NCBI RefSeq assembly: GCF_024749045.1
Contig: NZ_CP087184.1
Coordinates: forward strand, 3,038,001 to 3,102,000
Direction: 5' to 3'
Length of the DNA: 64,000 bases
From: Pseudomonas sp. B21-028
GTDB taxonomy: Bacteria > Pseudomonadota > Gammaproteobacteria > Pseudomonadales > Pseudomonadaceae
The position numbers and the translations under genes are program-made. Shown here one piece after another: positions 1 through 9,358 of this stretch (position 1 is the first letter of the stretch; the number at the start of each line of letters is the position of its first letter). Under the pieces are notes generated by a model that was not told the DNA's origin, ran no database searches, and saw only the letters and a program-made list of their open reading frames with translations.

Positions 1-182
1 GCATTGCCGGTTCCACCCAGGAACAGTCTCATGTGGCCCGCGAGGTTGACAGCAACCTGCTCTGCATCCGCGATGTTTCCGTCCAGGCGGCCGGTGCGGC
101 GAACCAGACTCACGCTTCGAGCCGCGAGCTGGCGGACCTGGCCGACGAGCTGGACGCCATGGTCAAGCATTTCGTTGTCTGA
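1..182 (+). CDS. Methyl-accepting chemotaxis protein, C-terminal end (5' partial)
   Basis: The reading frame is open from base 3 to a TGA at 180-182 and gives about 59 residues, running from IAGSTQEQSHVAREVDSN to LADELDAMVKHFVV. The Ala/Ser/Gln/Glu-rich heptad pattern, with the sequence AANQTHASSRELADLADEL near the end, is typical of the last helix of the cytoplasmic signalling hairpin and methylation region of chemoreceptors. The ligand-binding part lies upstream of the window, so the stimulus cannot be deduced. The family's role, transmitting a signal to CheA/CheW, is established knowledge; the assignment to the family is inference from the C-terminal helix alone. Confidence 0.7.
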   Translation, partial: IAGSTQEQSHVAREVDSNLLCIRDVSVQAAGAANQTHASSRELADLADELDAMVKHFVV

Positions 183-277
183 GGGTGTCATGAGCCAGCC
201 GCGAGGCCCCCTCAGGATGATTGACATGGTGCTCTCCGATAAGGAGTCGTGCAGTTTCGCGATTTGTTCTTCGAGAT

Positions 278-368
278 TGTGGGAGCGAGCCTGCTCGCGA
301 TGGCGTCGGTACAGCCATATTCCTGCTGACTGACCCGCCGCCATCGCGAGCAGGCTCGCTCCCACAGG
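278..368. repeat. Inverted pair of REP elements
   Basis: GTGGGAGCGAGCCTGCTCGC (from 279) and its reverse complement, ending in GGCTCGCTCCCACA (to about 366), flank a spacer of about 40 bases. This is the commonest extragenic palindrome in the window and lies between the chemoreceptor and treA. The rest of 183-505 contains no convincing gene. Confidence 0.9.
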
Positions 369-505
369 GATTTTGAGGTGTACGCCGGATTTGTGAACGC
401 CCGAAAAACTGTGGGTGGGTGCCAGCGAACCAGCGATTTAAAGGAACCCAGTGTCACTCCGGCCTGTCACTCGTTTGTCCAGGAACGACAACAGGGAGTC
501 CACTG

Positions 506-2128
506 ATGCGACCTTTGCATTTCACCAGCTTGTCCTTCGCCGTCGTGCTTTGCACGGCCTGTTCCAGTCAACCACCGGCAACATGGAGCTACGCCGATGC
601 CCAGGGGCGGGCCAACTCGCCGCCTGACCAGGCTTATCCGGAGCTGTTCGAAGCGGTGCAGCGCGGCCAGGTGTTTACCGACCAGAAACACTTCGTCGAC
701 GCGCTGCCGAACCGCGACCCGGCGCAGATCCGTGCCGATTACCTGGCCCGCCGCGACAGCGCCGGCTTCGACCTCAAGGCATTCGTCAAGGACAATTTCA
801 CCGAATCCGGCCAAGCCGAAAGCCCGGCGCCGAAACCCGGCGCGCCGATCCGGGAGCACATCGACAATCTCTGGCCGGTGCTGAGCCGAACCTACAGGGA
901 AGTGCCTCAGTACAGCAGCCTGCTGCCCTTGCCCCAGCCTTATGTGGTGCCGGGCGGGCGTTTTCGCGAGATGTATTACTGGGACTCCTATTTCACCATG
1001 CTCGGCCTGGAGCAAAGCGGCGACAAGGCCCAGGTGCGGCAGATGGTCGACAACTTCGCCTACATGATCGACACCTATGGTCATATCCCCAATGGCAACC
1101 GCACGTACTACTTGAGCCGGTCGCAGCCGCCGTTCTTTGCCTACATGGTGGAGTTGCAGGCGCACATCGAGGGTGACCAGGCCTACAGTCGATACCTGCC
1201 ACAACTGCAAAAGGAATATGCCTACTGGATGGCTGGGGCACAAACGCTCAAGCCCGGCGCGGCCGCCGAACACGTGGTCAAGCTGGGGGATGGCAGCGTG
1301 CTCAATCGCTACTGGGATGCCAGTCCAACGCCGCGGCAGGAGTCCTGGTTGCAAGACCTCAAGACCGCAGAACAGACGGACAGGCCGAAGCAGGAGGTCT
1401 GGCGTGACCTGCGTGCCGGGGCAGAAAGCGGCTGGGATTTCAGCTCCCGCTGGCTGGGCGACAGCAAGGACCTGACGACGATACGGACCACCTCCATCGT
1501 GCCGGTGGACCTGAACAGCCTGATGTATCACCTGGAACGCACCATCGCCAAAGGCTGCGAGACTGTTCAGAACGTGCCTTGCGTCCAGACCTACGGCCAG
1601 CGCGCCGACCAGCGTCAGCGTGCCATCGAGCAACATTTATGGAAGGCCGATGGTGGTTATTACGTGGACTACGATTGGCAACTGAAGCAGCAACGCCCCA
1701 ACCTGACCGCTGCGACGCTGTTTCCGCTATACACCGGTTTGGCCTCGGCCGAGCGCGCAGGCCGTACTGCCGATGCGGTACGTTCAGGTTTGCTGCGTCC
1801 GGGCGGTATCGCGACCACCCAGGTCAGCAACGGCCAGCAGTGGGATGAGCCCAATGGCTGGGCACCGCTGCAATGGGTGGCGGTGGAAGGTTTGAACCGT
1901 TATGGGCAAACCGCGCTGGCTGAGCAGATTGGCACGCGCTTTTTGCAGCAGGTGCGGAATCTCTATCGCGACGAAGACAAACTGGTGGAGAAATACGACG
2001 TGTCCGGCGCGGGGCAGGGGGGCGGTGGGGGCGAATATGAGTTGCAGGATGGCTTTGGCTGGACCAATGGTGTCACGCTGAAGTTGTTAGAGAAATATGG
2101 CGTAAGCGCCGAATCCGGCAGCCATTGA
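506..2128 (+). CDS. treA: Periplasmic trehalase (glycoside hydrolase family 37)
   Basis: Hydrolyses alpha,alpha-trehalose to two glucose molecules in the periplasm. Both family signatures are present: [15 protein letters not shown] near residue 150 and [11 protein letters not shown] near residue 450. The 540-residue length fits bacterial periplasmic trehalases. The start is placed at ATG 506 because AACAGGGAG lies just upstream and the protein then opens with a secretion signal ([15 protein letters not shown]) ending in LCTAC. That cysteine could make it a lipoprotein, although position -3 is not the usual Leu. The C-terminus contains a Gly-rich stretch followed by [12 protein letters not shown], as is usual for TreA. 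It is transcribed alone; the DUF488 gene follows 25 bases later. Confidence 0.95.
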   Translation: MRPLHFTSLSFAVVLCTACSSQPPATWSYADAQGRANSPPDQAYPELFEAVQRGQVFTDQKHFVDALPNRDPAQIRADYLARRDSAGFDLKAFVKDNFTESGQAESPAPKPGAPIREHIDNLWPVLSRTYREVPQYSSLLPLPQPYVVPGGRFREMYYWDSYFTMLGLEQSGDKAQVRQMVDNFAYMIDTYGHIPNGNRTYYLSRSQPPFFAYMVELQAHIEGDQAYSRYLPQLQKEYAYWMAGAQTLKPGAAAEHVVKLGDGSVLNRYWDASPTPRQESWLQDLKTAEQTDRPKQEVWRDLRAGAESGWDFSSRWLGDSKDLTTIRTTSIVPVDLNSLMYHLERTIAKGCETVQNVPCVQTYGQRADQRQRAIEQHLWKADGGYYVDYDWQLKQQRPNLTAATLFPLYTGLASAERAGRTADAVRSGLLRPGGIATTQVSNGQQWDEPNGWAPLQWVAVEGLNRYGQTALAEQIGTRFLQQVRNLYRDEDKLVEKYDVSGAGQGGGGGEYELQDGFGWTNGVTLKLLEKYGVSAESGSH

Positions 2129-2153
2129 CCGTGCAGTTTCGAGGGGCTTGGTC

Positions 2154-2717
2154 ATGAACAATGTTTATACGATAGGTCATTCGACCAGGACCCTCGAACA
2201 GTTCGTGGAAACCATCGCAAGCTTCGGTATCGACACTGTGGTCGACGTGCGAACGGTTCCGCGATCCCGGACGAATCCCCAGTACAACCTGGATAGCTTG
2301 CCTGGAGAATTGGCCCGGCTTGGGATCAACCATGAGCAGATCGTGGAGTTGGGAGGGCTGCGAAAGAAGTCGAGCACCGTCCCGGAAGAAACCAACGGAT
2401 TCTGGACCAATCGCAGTTTTCACAATTACGCCGACTATGCGCTCTCAGATGAGTTCGAGGCCGGTCTGAACCGGCTGCTGGCGCTCGGTGAAACCCAGCG
2501 GTGCGTCATCATGTGCGCGGAAGCGGTCTGGTGGCGCTGCCATCGCAGGATCATCGCCGATTATCTGTTGCTGCGCGACGTCGAGGTCATCCACATCATG
2601 GACAAGGATAAATCGAGCAAGGCGATATTGAACCCCGCCGCCAAGGCGCACGGCCTCAAGCTGTCTTATCCGGCGTCGGACCAGTGGGGTGGTGGGCCAA
2701 GCTCCACCACCCTTTAG
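2154..2717 (+). CDS. DUF488 family protein
   Basis: A 187-residue cytoplasmic protein that opens with NNVYTIGHSTRTLEQFVETI and carries VDVRTVPRSRTNPQYN and CAEAVWWRCHRRIIADYLL. These are the hallmark segments of the DUF488 family, which is widespread and has no settled biochemical function. The conserved Cys/His/Arg-rich CAE...WRCHR segment suggests a catalytic or nucleic-acid-related pocket, but this is not established. ATG 2154 is preferred over the TTG at 2148 because GAGG at 2141-2144 is at proper spacing for it. It ends two bases from the stop codon of the convergent amidase gene. Confidence 0.85.
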   Translation: MNNVYTIGHSTRTLEQFVETIASFGIDTVVDVRTVPRSRTNPQYNLDSLPGELARLGINHEQIVELGGLRKKSSTVPEETNGFWTNRSFHNYADYALSDEFEAGLNRLLALGETQRCVIMCAEAVWWRCHRRIIADYLLLRDVEVIHIMDKDKSSKAILNPAAKAHGLKLSYPASDQWGGGPSSTTL

Positions 2718-2719
2718 CT

Positions 2720-4429
2720 TCAGCGAGTCGACAACGGTGGTGTACGCGGCGGTACCCGCCGCTTCGACCCGGTCGATTCGAATGCCGAGGCCAGGCGCAG
2801 CAGCTTCGAGTCGTCATAGGCACGACCGGCAAACGTCAAGCCGACAGGCATGCCGATGTCGGCCATGACGCCCATCGGCACGGTGACGGTAGGCACGCCC
2901 AGATGGCGGATGGCGAGATTGCCGTTGGCGACCCAGACGCCATTGCTCCAGGCGATATCCGCGGAGACCGGGTTGACGTCGGCGTCCGCCGGCCCGACGT
3001 CGGCGACGGTGGGGAAAATCACCGCATCGAGTCCAAGCCGTTTCATCCAGTCTTCAAGGTCGATCTGACGGGTCTTTTCCAGCCCTCGCAGGCCGTCCGG
3101 CAGCGTCGGGATCTGGTCCCAGGGCATGATGCCGCGTTCGGCCATCTTCACGTATTCGTCCATGCCGGCGGCCAGATCGTCCTCGCGGTTGGGCAGGGTG
3201 CCCGGGTCGTGGGGGAAGATCAGCGGACCATTCACGTCGGCCAGGCGATTGAGTTTCGGGTCACCGTTGGCCCGCAGGAAATCATCGAACGCCCAGGCCG
3301 ACAGGTCCCACAGTTCGTGGTGGAGGAATTCCTTGGAAACCAGGCCGCGGGTAAATACCGTCGGTGCGCCGGGGCGGTCGCCCTCGCAATTGGATACCAG
3401 CGGGAAATCCACTTCGATCACTTCGGCGCCGCAGGCTTCGAGGGCCTTGCGTGCTTCTTCCCAGAGGGCGATCACCGAAGGCCGGGTGATGATGCGTTGC
3501 CCGGTCGGACCACCGATGCCAGGGGATTCGGCCGTGCCGGCGTCGGGATCGGCGTTGATGTACATGCGCGGAACGCCGAAGCGGATACCTGCCAGCGCCT
3601 CGGAAGAAGCGGCGAGCGCGGGGTAGGAGGCGGGCCGCACGGTGTCGACGCTCGGAATGGGCACCCAGGGTTGCAGGCGCCACAGGTCGCCCCGGGTGTC
3701 CGGGTCTTGCGCGACCACCACATCCAGCACTTCCAGCAGATCGGCCATGGTCCGGGCGAAAGGCACCACCACGTCCATCGTTGGCGTCAGCGGCCAGTTG
3801 CCGCGCACCGAGATCACGCCGCGTGAAGGCGTGTAGGCACACAAGCCATTGTTCGAGGCCGGGCCGCGGCCGCTCGACCAGGTTTCCTCGGCCAGGCCGA
3901 ATGCGGCGAAACTGGCGGCCGTTGCCGTGCCGGCGCCGTTGGAAGAGCCCGAGGCAAAGGGTGCGGTGAGGTAATCGCCGTTGTACGGGCTCTCGGCACG
4001 GCCGTACACGCCGCGCTGCATACCGCCGTTGGCCATGGGCGGCATATTGGTCTTGCCCAGGCAGATCGCCCCGGCACCGCGCAGCCGCTCGATGGTGAAG
4101 GCATCGCGGTAGGCAATCAGGTCCTTGAAGGCCGGGCTTCCGGAGGCGGCGGTGAGGCCTTTCACCAGGTAGCTGTCCTTGGCGGTATAGGGAATGCCAT
4201 CGAGCGGCCCCAGCGTCTTGCCCTGGGCCCGGCGGGCATCGGATGCCCGCGCCTCGTTCAACGCCTCCGGGTTTCGCACCACCACCGCGTTCAGGGCGGT
4301 GGGCGTGTCCGGCCCATCATAGGCCTCGATCCTGGCGAGGTAGGCCTGGACCAGCTCTACCGCTGTCGTCTGTCCCGATTCGAGCGCGGCGCGCAGTTGG
4401 GCAATGGAAACTTCAGTGATTTCGATCAT
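2720..4429 (-). CDS. Amidase signature family hydrolase
   Basis: A 569-residue amidase of the GatA/fatty-acid-amide-hydrolase superfamily, which hydrolyses C-N amide bonds with a Ser-cisSer-Lys triad. The Lys is seen in PYTAKDSY (K84), the cis-Ser in FASGSSNGAG (about S162) and the nucleophile in ETWSSGRGPASNNG (about S186). The usual GGSIR context around the nucleophile is replaced by WSSGR, so this is a divergent branch of the family. No signal peptide is visible, so it is probably cytoplasmic. The substrate cannot be inferred. It is a single gene, convergent with the DUF488 gene, and its upstream side is filled with REP repeats. Confidence 0.88.
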   Translation of the reverse strand: MIEITEVSIAQLRAALESGQTTAVELVQAYLARIEAYDGPDTPTALNAVVVRNPEALNEARASDARRAQGKTLGPLDGIPYTAKDSYLVKGLTAASGSPAFKDLIAYRDAFTIERLRGAGAICLGKTNMPPMANGGMQRGVYGRAESPYNGDYLTAPFASGSSNGAGTATAASFAAFGLAEETWSSGRGPASNNGLCAYTPSRGVISVRGNWPLTPTMDVVVPFARTMADLLEVLDVVVAQDPDTRGDLWRLQPWVPIPSVDTVRPASYPALAASSEALAGIRFGVPRMYINADPDAGTAESPGIGGPTGQRIITRPSVIALWEEARKALEACGAEVIEVDFPLVSNCEGDRPGAPTVFTRGLVSKEFLHHELWDLSAWAFDDFLRANGDPKLNRLADVNGPLIFPHDPGTLPNREDDLAAGMDEYVKMAERGIMPWDQIPTLPDGLRGLEKTRQIDLEDWMKRLGLDAVIFPTVADVGPADADVNPVSADIAWSNGVWVANGNLAIRHLGVPTVTVPMGVMADIGMPVGLTFAGRAYDDSKLLRLASAFESTGSKRRVPPRTPPLSTR

Positions 4430-4521
4430 GCTGTTATCGCTGCGGCTGATGAGAGATGGAGGTTGGACACCCCGGGTCTCTCAAAGTGGGTTCTCATTCG
4501 ATTGCCGAGCACTTTACCACC

Positions 4522-5026
4522 GTCATCGCGAGCAGGCTCGCTCCCACAGTGGATCGGCGGTGCGTGCCTTACTTATGGACGACACCGGCCCCTGTGGGAG
4601 CCAGGCTTGCCCGCGAAGACGGCGGTACATTCGACATGGATGCAAGCTGAACCAGCGCCATCGCGAGCAGGCTCGCTCCCACAGTGGATCGGCGGTGAAT
4701 GCCTTACTTATGGACGACACCGGACCTGTGGGAGCCAGGCTTGCCCGCGAAGACGGCCGCACATTCGACATGGATGCAAGCTGAACCAGCGCCATCGCGA
4801 GCAGGCTCGCTCCCACACTGGATTGGCGGTGCATGCCTTACTTATGGACGACACCGGTCCCTGTGGGAGCCAGGCTTGCCCGCGAAGGCGGTGGTACATT
4901 CGACATGGATGCAAGCTGAACCAGCGCCATCGCGAGCAGGCTCGCTTCCACATTGGAGAGGCGGTGCATGCACTACTTATGTGCGACACCGGACCTGTGG
5001 GAGCGAGCCTGCTCGCGATGACGGCG
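4522..5026. repeat. Tandem array of REP pairs (BIME-like), period about 135 bp
   Basis: The left-hand element (CATCGCGAGCAGGCTCGC...) starts at 4524, 4659, 4793 and 4928, giving spacings of 135, 134 and 135 bases. Each copy is followed by an inverted partner; the last partner (4996-5024) is the canonical form, while the inner ones are a variant reading GGGAGCCAGGCTTGCCC. The connecting DNA (ACTTATGGACGACACCGG, GACATGGATGCAAGCTGAAC) is also repeated almost exactly, so the array grew by duplication of whole units. Open frames through it are artefacts of the repeat. Confidence 0.95.
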
Positions 5027-5115
5027 GCACATCCAACATTGAACTATCTGACTCCCCACTCTCCCAATTTGCACCGCAGTACAGACACCAGGTCTTCCCA
5101 TTGCATACGGGAAAA

Positions 5116-5140
5116 CATATATTCAGATTTTCGTATATAG
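5116..5140. promoter_or_regulatory. Candidate operator/promoter of the arsenate-resistance pair
   Basis: An AT-rich element with a dyad (CATATA at 5116-5121 and TATATAG at 5134-5140 around TTCAGATTTTCG) lies 12 bases before the GAPDH start, in contrast to the GC-rich surroundings. Its form resembles ArsR-type operators, but no arsR gene is seen nearby. This is inference only. Confidence 0.35.
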
Positions 5141-5151
5141 GTCCAAGCAAC

Positions 5152-6162
5152 ATGACGATCAAAGTAGGCATCAATGGTTTTGGCCGGATCGGTCGTCTCG
5201 CGATGCGGGCCGCCTGGCATTGGCCCGAGTTCGAGTTTGTGCAGGTCAACGACCCTGCCGGTGACGCGGCCACCCATGCGCACCTGTTGAACTTCGACTC
5301 CGTGCACGGCCGCTGGAATCACCAGGCCGATGCAGACGGCGACGACATCGTCATCGAGGGCAGGCGGATCAAGGTGACGGCCAACAAGACCATTGCCGAC
5401 ACCGACTGGTCAGCCTGCGATCTGGTGATCGAGGCCAGCGGCAAGATGAAGACCGTCGCCGTGCTCCAGGCGTACCTCGACCAAGGCGTGAAGCGCGTGG
5501 TGGTCAGCGCCCCAGTGAAGGAAAAGGGCGCGCTGAACATCGTCATGGGTGTCAATCAGCACCTGTTCAAACCCGCCGAACATGCCATTGTCACCGCCGC
5601 ATCCTGCACCACCAACTGCCTGGCCCCGGTGGTCAAGGTCATCCACGAAAAGCTCGGCATCCGCCACGGCTCGATCACCACCATCCATGACCTGACCAAT
5701 ACCCAGAGCCTTCTCGATCAACCCCACAAGGACCTGCGTCGCGCCCGCGCTTGCGGTATGAGCCTGATCCCCACCAGCACCGGCTCGGCCACCGCCATCG
5801 CGGAAATCTTCCCCGAGTTGCGCGGGCGCCTGAACGGTCACGCCGTGCGCGTGCCACTGGCCAATGCGTCGCTGACCGACTGCGTCTTCGAGGTCGAGCG
5901 GGCCACCACTGTCGAGGAAGTGAATCAATGGCTCAAGGACGCCGCTGAGAACGAATTGAAAGGCATCCTCGGTTTCGAAGAGCGGCCTCTGGTGTCCATC
6001 GACTACCGGAGCGACCCGCGCTCATCCATCATCGATGCGCTGTCGACCCTGGTCGTCAACGGGACCCAGGTCAAGCTCTATGCCTGGTACGACAATGAGT
6101 GGGGCTACGCCAACCGCACCGTCGAGCTGGCGCGGATGGTCGGTCTGGCCGGGCACCCATGA
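5152..6162 (+). CDS. ArsJ-associated glyceraldehyde-3-phosphate dehydrogenase
   Basis: A 336-residue type I GAPDH with the NAD-binding start [12 protein letters not shown], catalytic ASCTTNC (C152) and the partner histidine in TTIHDLTN (H179), ending in [11 protein letters not shown]. In established arsenate-resistance pairs such an enzyme uses arsenate in place of phosphate and makes 1-arseno-3-phosphoglycerate, which the neighbouring ArsJ exports. That role is assigned here because the arsJ ATG overlaps this gene's stop codon. The start is ATG 5152; longer open frames upstream run through the REP array and are not coding. An AT-rich putative operator lies directly upstream. Confidence 0.9.
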   Translation: MTIKVGINGFGRIGRLAMRAAWHWPEFEFVQVNDPAGDAATHAHLLNFDSVHGRWNHQADADGDDIVIEGRRIKVTANKTIADTDWSACDLVIEASGKMKTVAVLQAYLDQGVKRVVVSAPVKEKGALNIVMGVNQHLFKPAEHAIVTAASCTTNCLAPVVKVIHEKLGIRHGSITTIHDLTNTQSLLDQPHKDLRRARACGMSLIPTSTGSATAIAEIFPELRGRLNGHAVRVPLANASLTDCVFEVERATTVEEVNQWLKDAAENELKGILGFEERPLVSIDYRSDPRSSIIDALSTLVVNGTQVKLYAWYDNEWGYANRTVELARMVGLAGHP

Positions 6163-7376
6163 AGGCACTGGCGGCCCTCGCGCCAGAAGTGCGGCAATAC
6201 CTGCTCGTCACGGGTAACTACTGGGCCTTCACCCTCACCGACGGTGCCTTGCGCATGTTGGTGGTGTTGCACTTTCATGCGCTGGGCTACAGCCCGCTGC
6301 AAATCGCTGCGCTGTTCCTGTTCTACGAACTGTTCGGCGTCATCACCAACCTGGTGGGCGGCTATCTGGGAGCCCGGCTGGGTTTGAACCGCACCATGAA
6401 CATCGGCCTGGGCATGCAGGTCGTGGCCTTGCTCATGTTGACGGTGCCGGCCGTGTGGCTGAGCGTTCCCTGGGTCATGGCGGCCCAGGCCCTGTCCGGG
6501 ATCGCTAAGGACCTGAACAAGATGAGTGCCAAGAGCACCCTCAAGCTTCTGGTCCCCGACGGGCAGCAGGGCACGCTGTACCGGTGGGTGGCGATGCTCA
6601 CCGGCTCGAAAAATGCCCTCAAGGGCGTGGGCTTTTTCCTCGGCGGCGCCTTGCTGGCGTCGTTGGGGTTCAGGGGCGCGCTGCTGGCGATGGCCAGTGC
6701 GTTAGGGCTGATCTGGATCGGTAGCCTGATCCTGCTGAAGAGGCACCTGGGCAAGGCGAAAGCCAAGCCCAGGTTCCGTGACCTGCTGTCCAAGAGTCGC
6801 GCGATCAATATCCTCTCGGCGGCGCGGCTGTTCCTGTTCGGTGCCCGCGACGTCTGGTTTGTAGTGGCCTTGCCCGTCTACCTGAGCAGCGTCTTCGGCT
6901 GGGACTTCTGGAAGGTCGGCGGTTTCCTCGCCGCCTGGGTGATTGGCTACGGCCTCGTGCAGTCGTTTGCGCCCTATATTACTGGCAAAAAACGCGGGCA
7001 TATACCGGATGGCCGTGGCGCTTTCCTCTGGGCGCTGGCACTGGCGGGCCTGCCAATGACCATTGCGCTGGGCCTGGACAGCGGGCTACCACAACAGACG
7101 GTGCTGCTCGGCGGGTTGGCGGTGTTTGGTGCGTTGTTCGCGGTGAATTCGTCCCTGCACAGCTACCTGATCGTGTCCTATGCCAAGGAGGATGGCGTGT
7201 CGCTGGACGTGGGCTTTTATTACATGTCCAACGCCATGGGCCGATTGATCGGCACGTTGCTTTCCGGTTGGGTCTATCAGGTTCAGGGGTTGCAGGCATG
7301 CCTATGGATTTCCAGCGGCTTTGTCTTGCTCGCCGCGCTGATCTCCATGGCATTGCCCCGTCACGCGGATCGTTGA
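6159..7376 (+). CDS. arsJ: ArsJ organoarsenical efflux MFS transporter
   Basis: A 405-residue polytopic membrane protein of the major facilitator superfamily, starting [30 protein letters not shown] in pieces that match the ArsJ family. Other family-like segments are [16 protein letters not shown] and [27 protein letters not shown]. ArsJ is known to export 1-arseno-3-phosphoglycerate, which breaks down outside the cell to arsenate, so together with the upstream GAPDH it gives arsenate resistance without arsenate reductase. The genes are translationally coupled (ATGA at 6159-6162). The stop codon directly abuts that of the convergent YeeE/YedE gene. Confidence 0.92.
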   Translation: MKALAALAPEVRQYLLVTGNYWAFTLTDGALRMLVVLHFHALGYSPLQIAALFLFYELFGVITNLVGGYLGARLGLNRTMNIGLGMQVVALLMLTVPAVWLSVPWVMAAQALSGIAKDLNKMSAKSTLKLLVPDGQQGTLYRWVAMLTGSKNALKGVGFFLGGALLASLGFRGALLAMASALGLIWIGSLILLKRHLGKAKAKPRFRDLLSKSRAINILSAARLFLFGARDVWFVVALPVYLSSVFGWDFWKVGGFLAAWVIGYGLVQSFAPYITGKKRGHIPDGRGAFLWALALAGLPMTIALGLDSGLPQQTVLLGGLAVFGALFAVNSSLHSYLIVSYAKEDGVSLDVGFYYMSNAMGRLIGTLLSGWVYQVQGLQACLWISSGFVLLAALISMALPRHADR

Positions 7377-7796
7377 TCACGGGCGCGGTCGCTTTTCCAA
7401 CACAGAAAACACCGCCATGCCCGCCAGCATGGCCAAGGTGAAGACGATGACCTGCCAGCGTCCGGTCAACAGGATAGTCACGGCGGGGCCGGGGCAAATA
7501 CCCGCGATGCCCCAGCCGACGCCAAACACCAGGCTGCCACCGATCAGGCGCCGATCCAGTTCACGCTTGACCGGTAACTGCATCGTGGCTCCCAGCAGCG
7601 AGCGCGATTGCCGGCTCGCCCAGGTCAGCGGCCCGATGGCAACGCCAATCGCTCCGACCATCACCAAAGCCAGGGAGGGGTCCCAGGCTCCGCTCAAATC
7701 AAGGAAAGCCAACACCTTGGTCGGGTTGGTCATGCCCGCCAGCAGCAAACCGATACCAAACAGCAGGCCGGCCATGAACGCAGTCAGCTTTCGCAT
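7377..7796 (-). CDS. YeeE/YedE family sulfur transporter, second half
   Basis: A 139-residue integral membrane protein starting MRKLTAFMAGLLFGIGLLLAGMTNP, with four hydrophobic segments and the motif GICPGPA containing a conserved Cys. It corresponds to the C-terminal half of YeeE/YedE (TsuA-type) transporters, which move thiosulfate or related sulfur compounds through conserved cysteines. The other half is the gene immediately upstream on the same strand, two bases away, so they probably form a two-subunit transporter. The start at 7796 is chosen because the longer frame upstream overlaps the partner gene. The substrate is inferred from the family. Confidence 0.82.
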   Translation of the reverse strand: MRKLTAFMAGLLFGIGLLLAGMTNPTKVLAFLDLSGAWDPSLALVMVGAIGVAIGPLTWASRQSRSLLGATMQLPVKRELDRRLIGGSLVFGVGWGIAGICPGPAVTILLTGRWQVIVFTLAMLAGMAVFSVLEKRPRP

Positions 7797-7798
7797 GC

Positions 7799-8233
7799 TC
7801 AGGCTCCCAAACCATGGCGCAGGACAAACACCGTCACGAAGCCGCAGAGCATGAAACACGCCGTGGCGACCATCGAACGCGGCGAGAGTCGTGAAATGCC
7901 ACACACGCCATGGCCACTGGTGCAGCCCGAGCCGTAGCGGGTGCCGATACCGACCAACAAACCTGCAACAACCAGCCCGACCCAACCGGTCTGGAATTCA
8001 ATCCGTGGCACGAAGGCGAACAAACCCCATACAAGCGGAGCGACGAATAACCCCAGGAGAAACAGCACCTTCTCGCTTGCACCCTCGCGGCTGCGTTGCA
8101 AAAGGCTGCCGATCAGGCCGCTGACGCCGGCAACGCGCCCATTGGCGACCACGAACAGGCTGGCCGCCAAACCGATCAATGCGCCGCCTGCAAGGGATGA
8201 CCAGGGTGTGAAGTTCAGCCAGTCGATGCTCAT
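7799..8233 (-). CDS. YeeE/YedE family sulfur transporter, first half
   Basis: A 144-residue membrane protein carrying GTRYGSGCTSGHGVCGISRLSPRS in pieces. This is the hallmark double-Cys motif of YeeE/YedE proteins (GSGCTSGHGVCG). Family knowledge links it to uptake of thiosulfate or other reduced sulfur. It is the first gene of a two-gene operon with the DUF6691-like half immediately downstream. In many bacteria such pairs sit beside a persulfide dioxygenase or an ArsR-type regulator; neither is seen here. The 170 bases upstream (8234-8403) contain no gene and would hold its promoter. Confidence 0.85.
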   Translation of the reverse strand: MSIDWLNFTPWSSLAGGALIGLAASLFVVANGRVAGVSGLIGSLLQRSREGASEKVLFLLGLFVAPLVWGLFAFVPRIEFQTGWVGLVVAGLLVGIGTRYGSGCTSGHGVCGISRLSPRSMVATACFMLCGFVTVFVLRHGLGA

Positions 8234-8403
8234 GAAACATCTCCGATCAGTGTTCCGGGTCGCTGTAGTGTGTTTGCGATATTGCCCAAGGGCCGCAGCC
8301 GACGTTCGAGGGGCCGGACCTCACTCCGGTTTTTGAAGCCACGAACCGGATCATTCTGCTGTTGGCGCGCCTCTTCTTTCTCGATGTCTACCTTCGATGC
8401 TTT

Positions 8404-8955
8404 CTATCTCCGGCCGTTTACCAGGTATACCCCGTCCGTCGGTTTAAGCATCCATTTCGCAATGTCCACGCCCAGTTTGCGAGTCAGCCCTTCCATCGCG
8501 CTGCATTCAGTGGTTTGCGCCGTGATGCGGGAGTATGGGATATGCATCTGGCGCTGCGCCGTGAATTGCGCTGCCGGCAGCCCAGGCCGCTCAAGCACGG
8601 CACGAGTGACCACGATGGTTGGGCCGCCGGCGCTGACGGTCACGATGTCGATGATCTCGATCTTCAGCGAAGGGGTGGCCCCCATACCGGAACCCGGCAC
8701 GGAGAGCACGGATCTATGCCGGGCTTCCAGTTCCTCTTTCACCGCCTGGCGCAACGGGCCCGGCACGCCACACGCGTCATCGGATTCAGACAGCTGGATG
8801 CCCCGGTAACTCCCGTACACGATCGGCGGCACCATCACCGCGTTGCGGGCAGCAGGCGAGGAAGGCGTTCGCTCACGCACCTGGGCATGTGACCCACAGG
8901 CAACCAGGAGTGCGCTTAGCGCTATCGCGATGCGCGCGAATGTTCTTGTTTTCAT
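8404..8955 (-). CDS. Putative lipoprotein of unknown function
   Basis: A 183-residue protein starting MKTRTFARIAIALSALLVAC, a signal peptide with a good lipobox (LVAC, +1 Cys at residue 20). The mature part contains PPIVYGSYRGIQLSESDDACGVPG, a probable beta-rich core (LKIEIIDIVTVSAGGPTIVVTRAVLE) and an extra cysteine (TTEC). I do not recognise the family. The start is set at the ATG that gives the lipobox; the same frame remains open another 36 codons upstream, but that part is not signal-like. It stands alone on its strand. Confidence 0.65.
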   Translation of the reverse strand: MKTRTFARIAIALSALLVACGSHAQVRERTPSSPAARNAVMVPPIVYGSYRGIQLSESDDACGVPGPLRQAVKEELEARHRSVLSVPGSGMGATPSLKIEIIDIVTVSAGGPTIVVTRAVLERPGLPAAQFTAQRQMHIPYSRITAQTTECSAMEGLTRKLGVDIAKWMLKPTDGVYLVNGRR

Positions 8956-8973
8956 TGTTCGAGGAGGGGAATC

Positions 8974-9135
8974 GTGAAGGCTGCGAGCATTGTCTGGCGT
9001 CACGCTGATATGCGCCTTAACGTCAACGGCCAATGGATGGAGGCCGGGATTTTTACCCGGCAACCGGCTGATGTGAGACGGGAGAAGCTACCACTCTACA
9101 AAGCCATTTTGAAGCAACTGCTCGAAAGAGCTTGA
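8974..9135 (+). CDS. Possible small protein (53 aa)
   Basis: A GTG-started frame of 53 codons preceded by an unusually strong ribosome-binding sequence, GAGGAGGGGA at 8961-8970. The product begins MKAASIVWRHADMRLNVNG and ends LYKAILKQLLERA. It is basic, not membrane-like and unrecognised. It runs divergently from the lipoprotein gene with only 18 bases between the starts, leaving no room for separate promoters, which argues for caution. The rest of 8956-9358 shows nothing I can identify. Confidence 0.35.
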   Translation: MKAASIVWRHADMRLNVNGQWMEAGIFTRQPADVRREKLPLYKAILKQLLERA

Positions 9136-9358
9136 GCCGATGGCGGTGGCTATCGGCTGATTTCTGAGGCGCAGGACGGTTGTACCAAGTTAACCTGAAC
9201 TCGTACGACGAATAGGGATCTAGACTCCATTGTAGTTGTACGCGAGACACCCCACCTGAATTCAGACTGCGTTATTGGAGCCGGATGAACCGGCCCGGAT
9301 ATACACATGGGGCGATGGACAGCAAGAGCGGGTTAGCCAGGTGGATCGAGGATCACTG

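Noticed and set aside
467..1636. 389-codon frame opposite treA
   Set aside because: Antisense shadow of a clear trehalase gene; composition reflects GC-rich codon positions only.
4522..5026. CRISPR array considered because of regular spacing
   Set aside because: The repeats are REP palindromes and the spacers are nearly identical to each other; no cas genes are present.
4699..5151. Long N-terminal extension of the GAPDH frame through the REP array
   Set aside because: The extension consists of translated repeat DNA; the conserved GAPDH start is at 5152.
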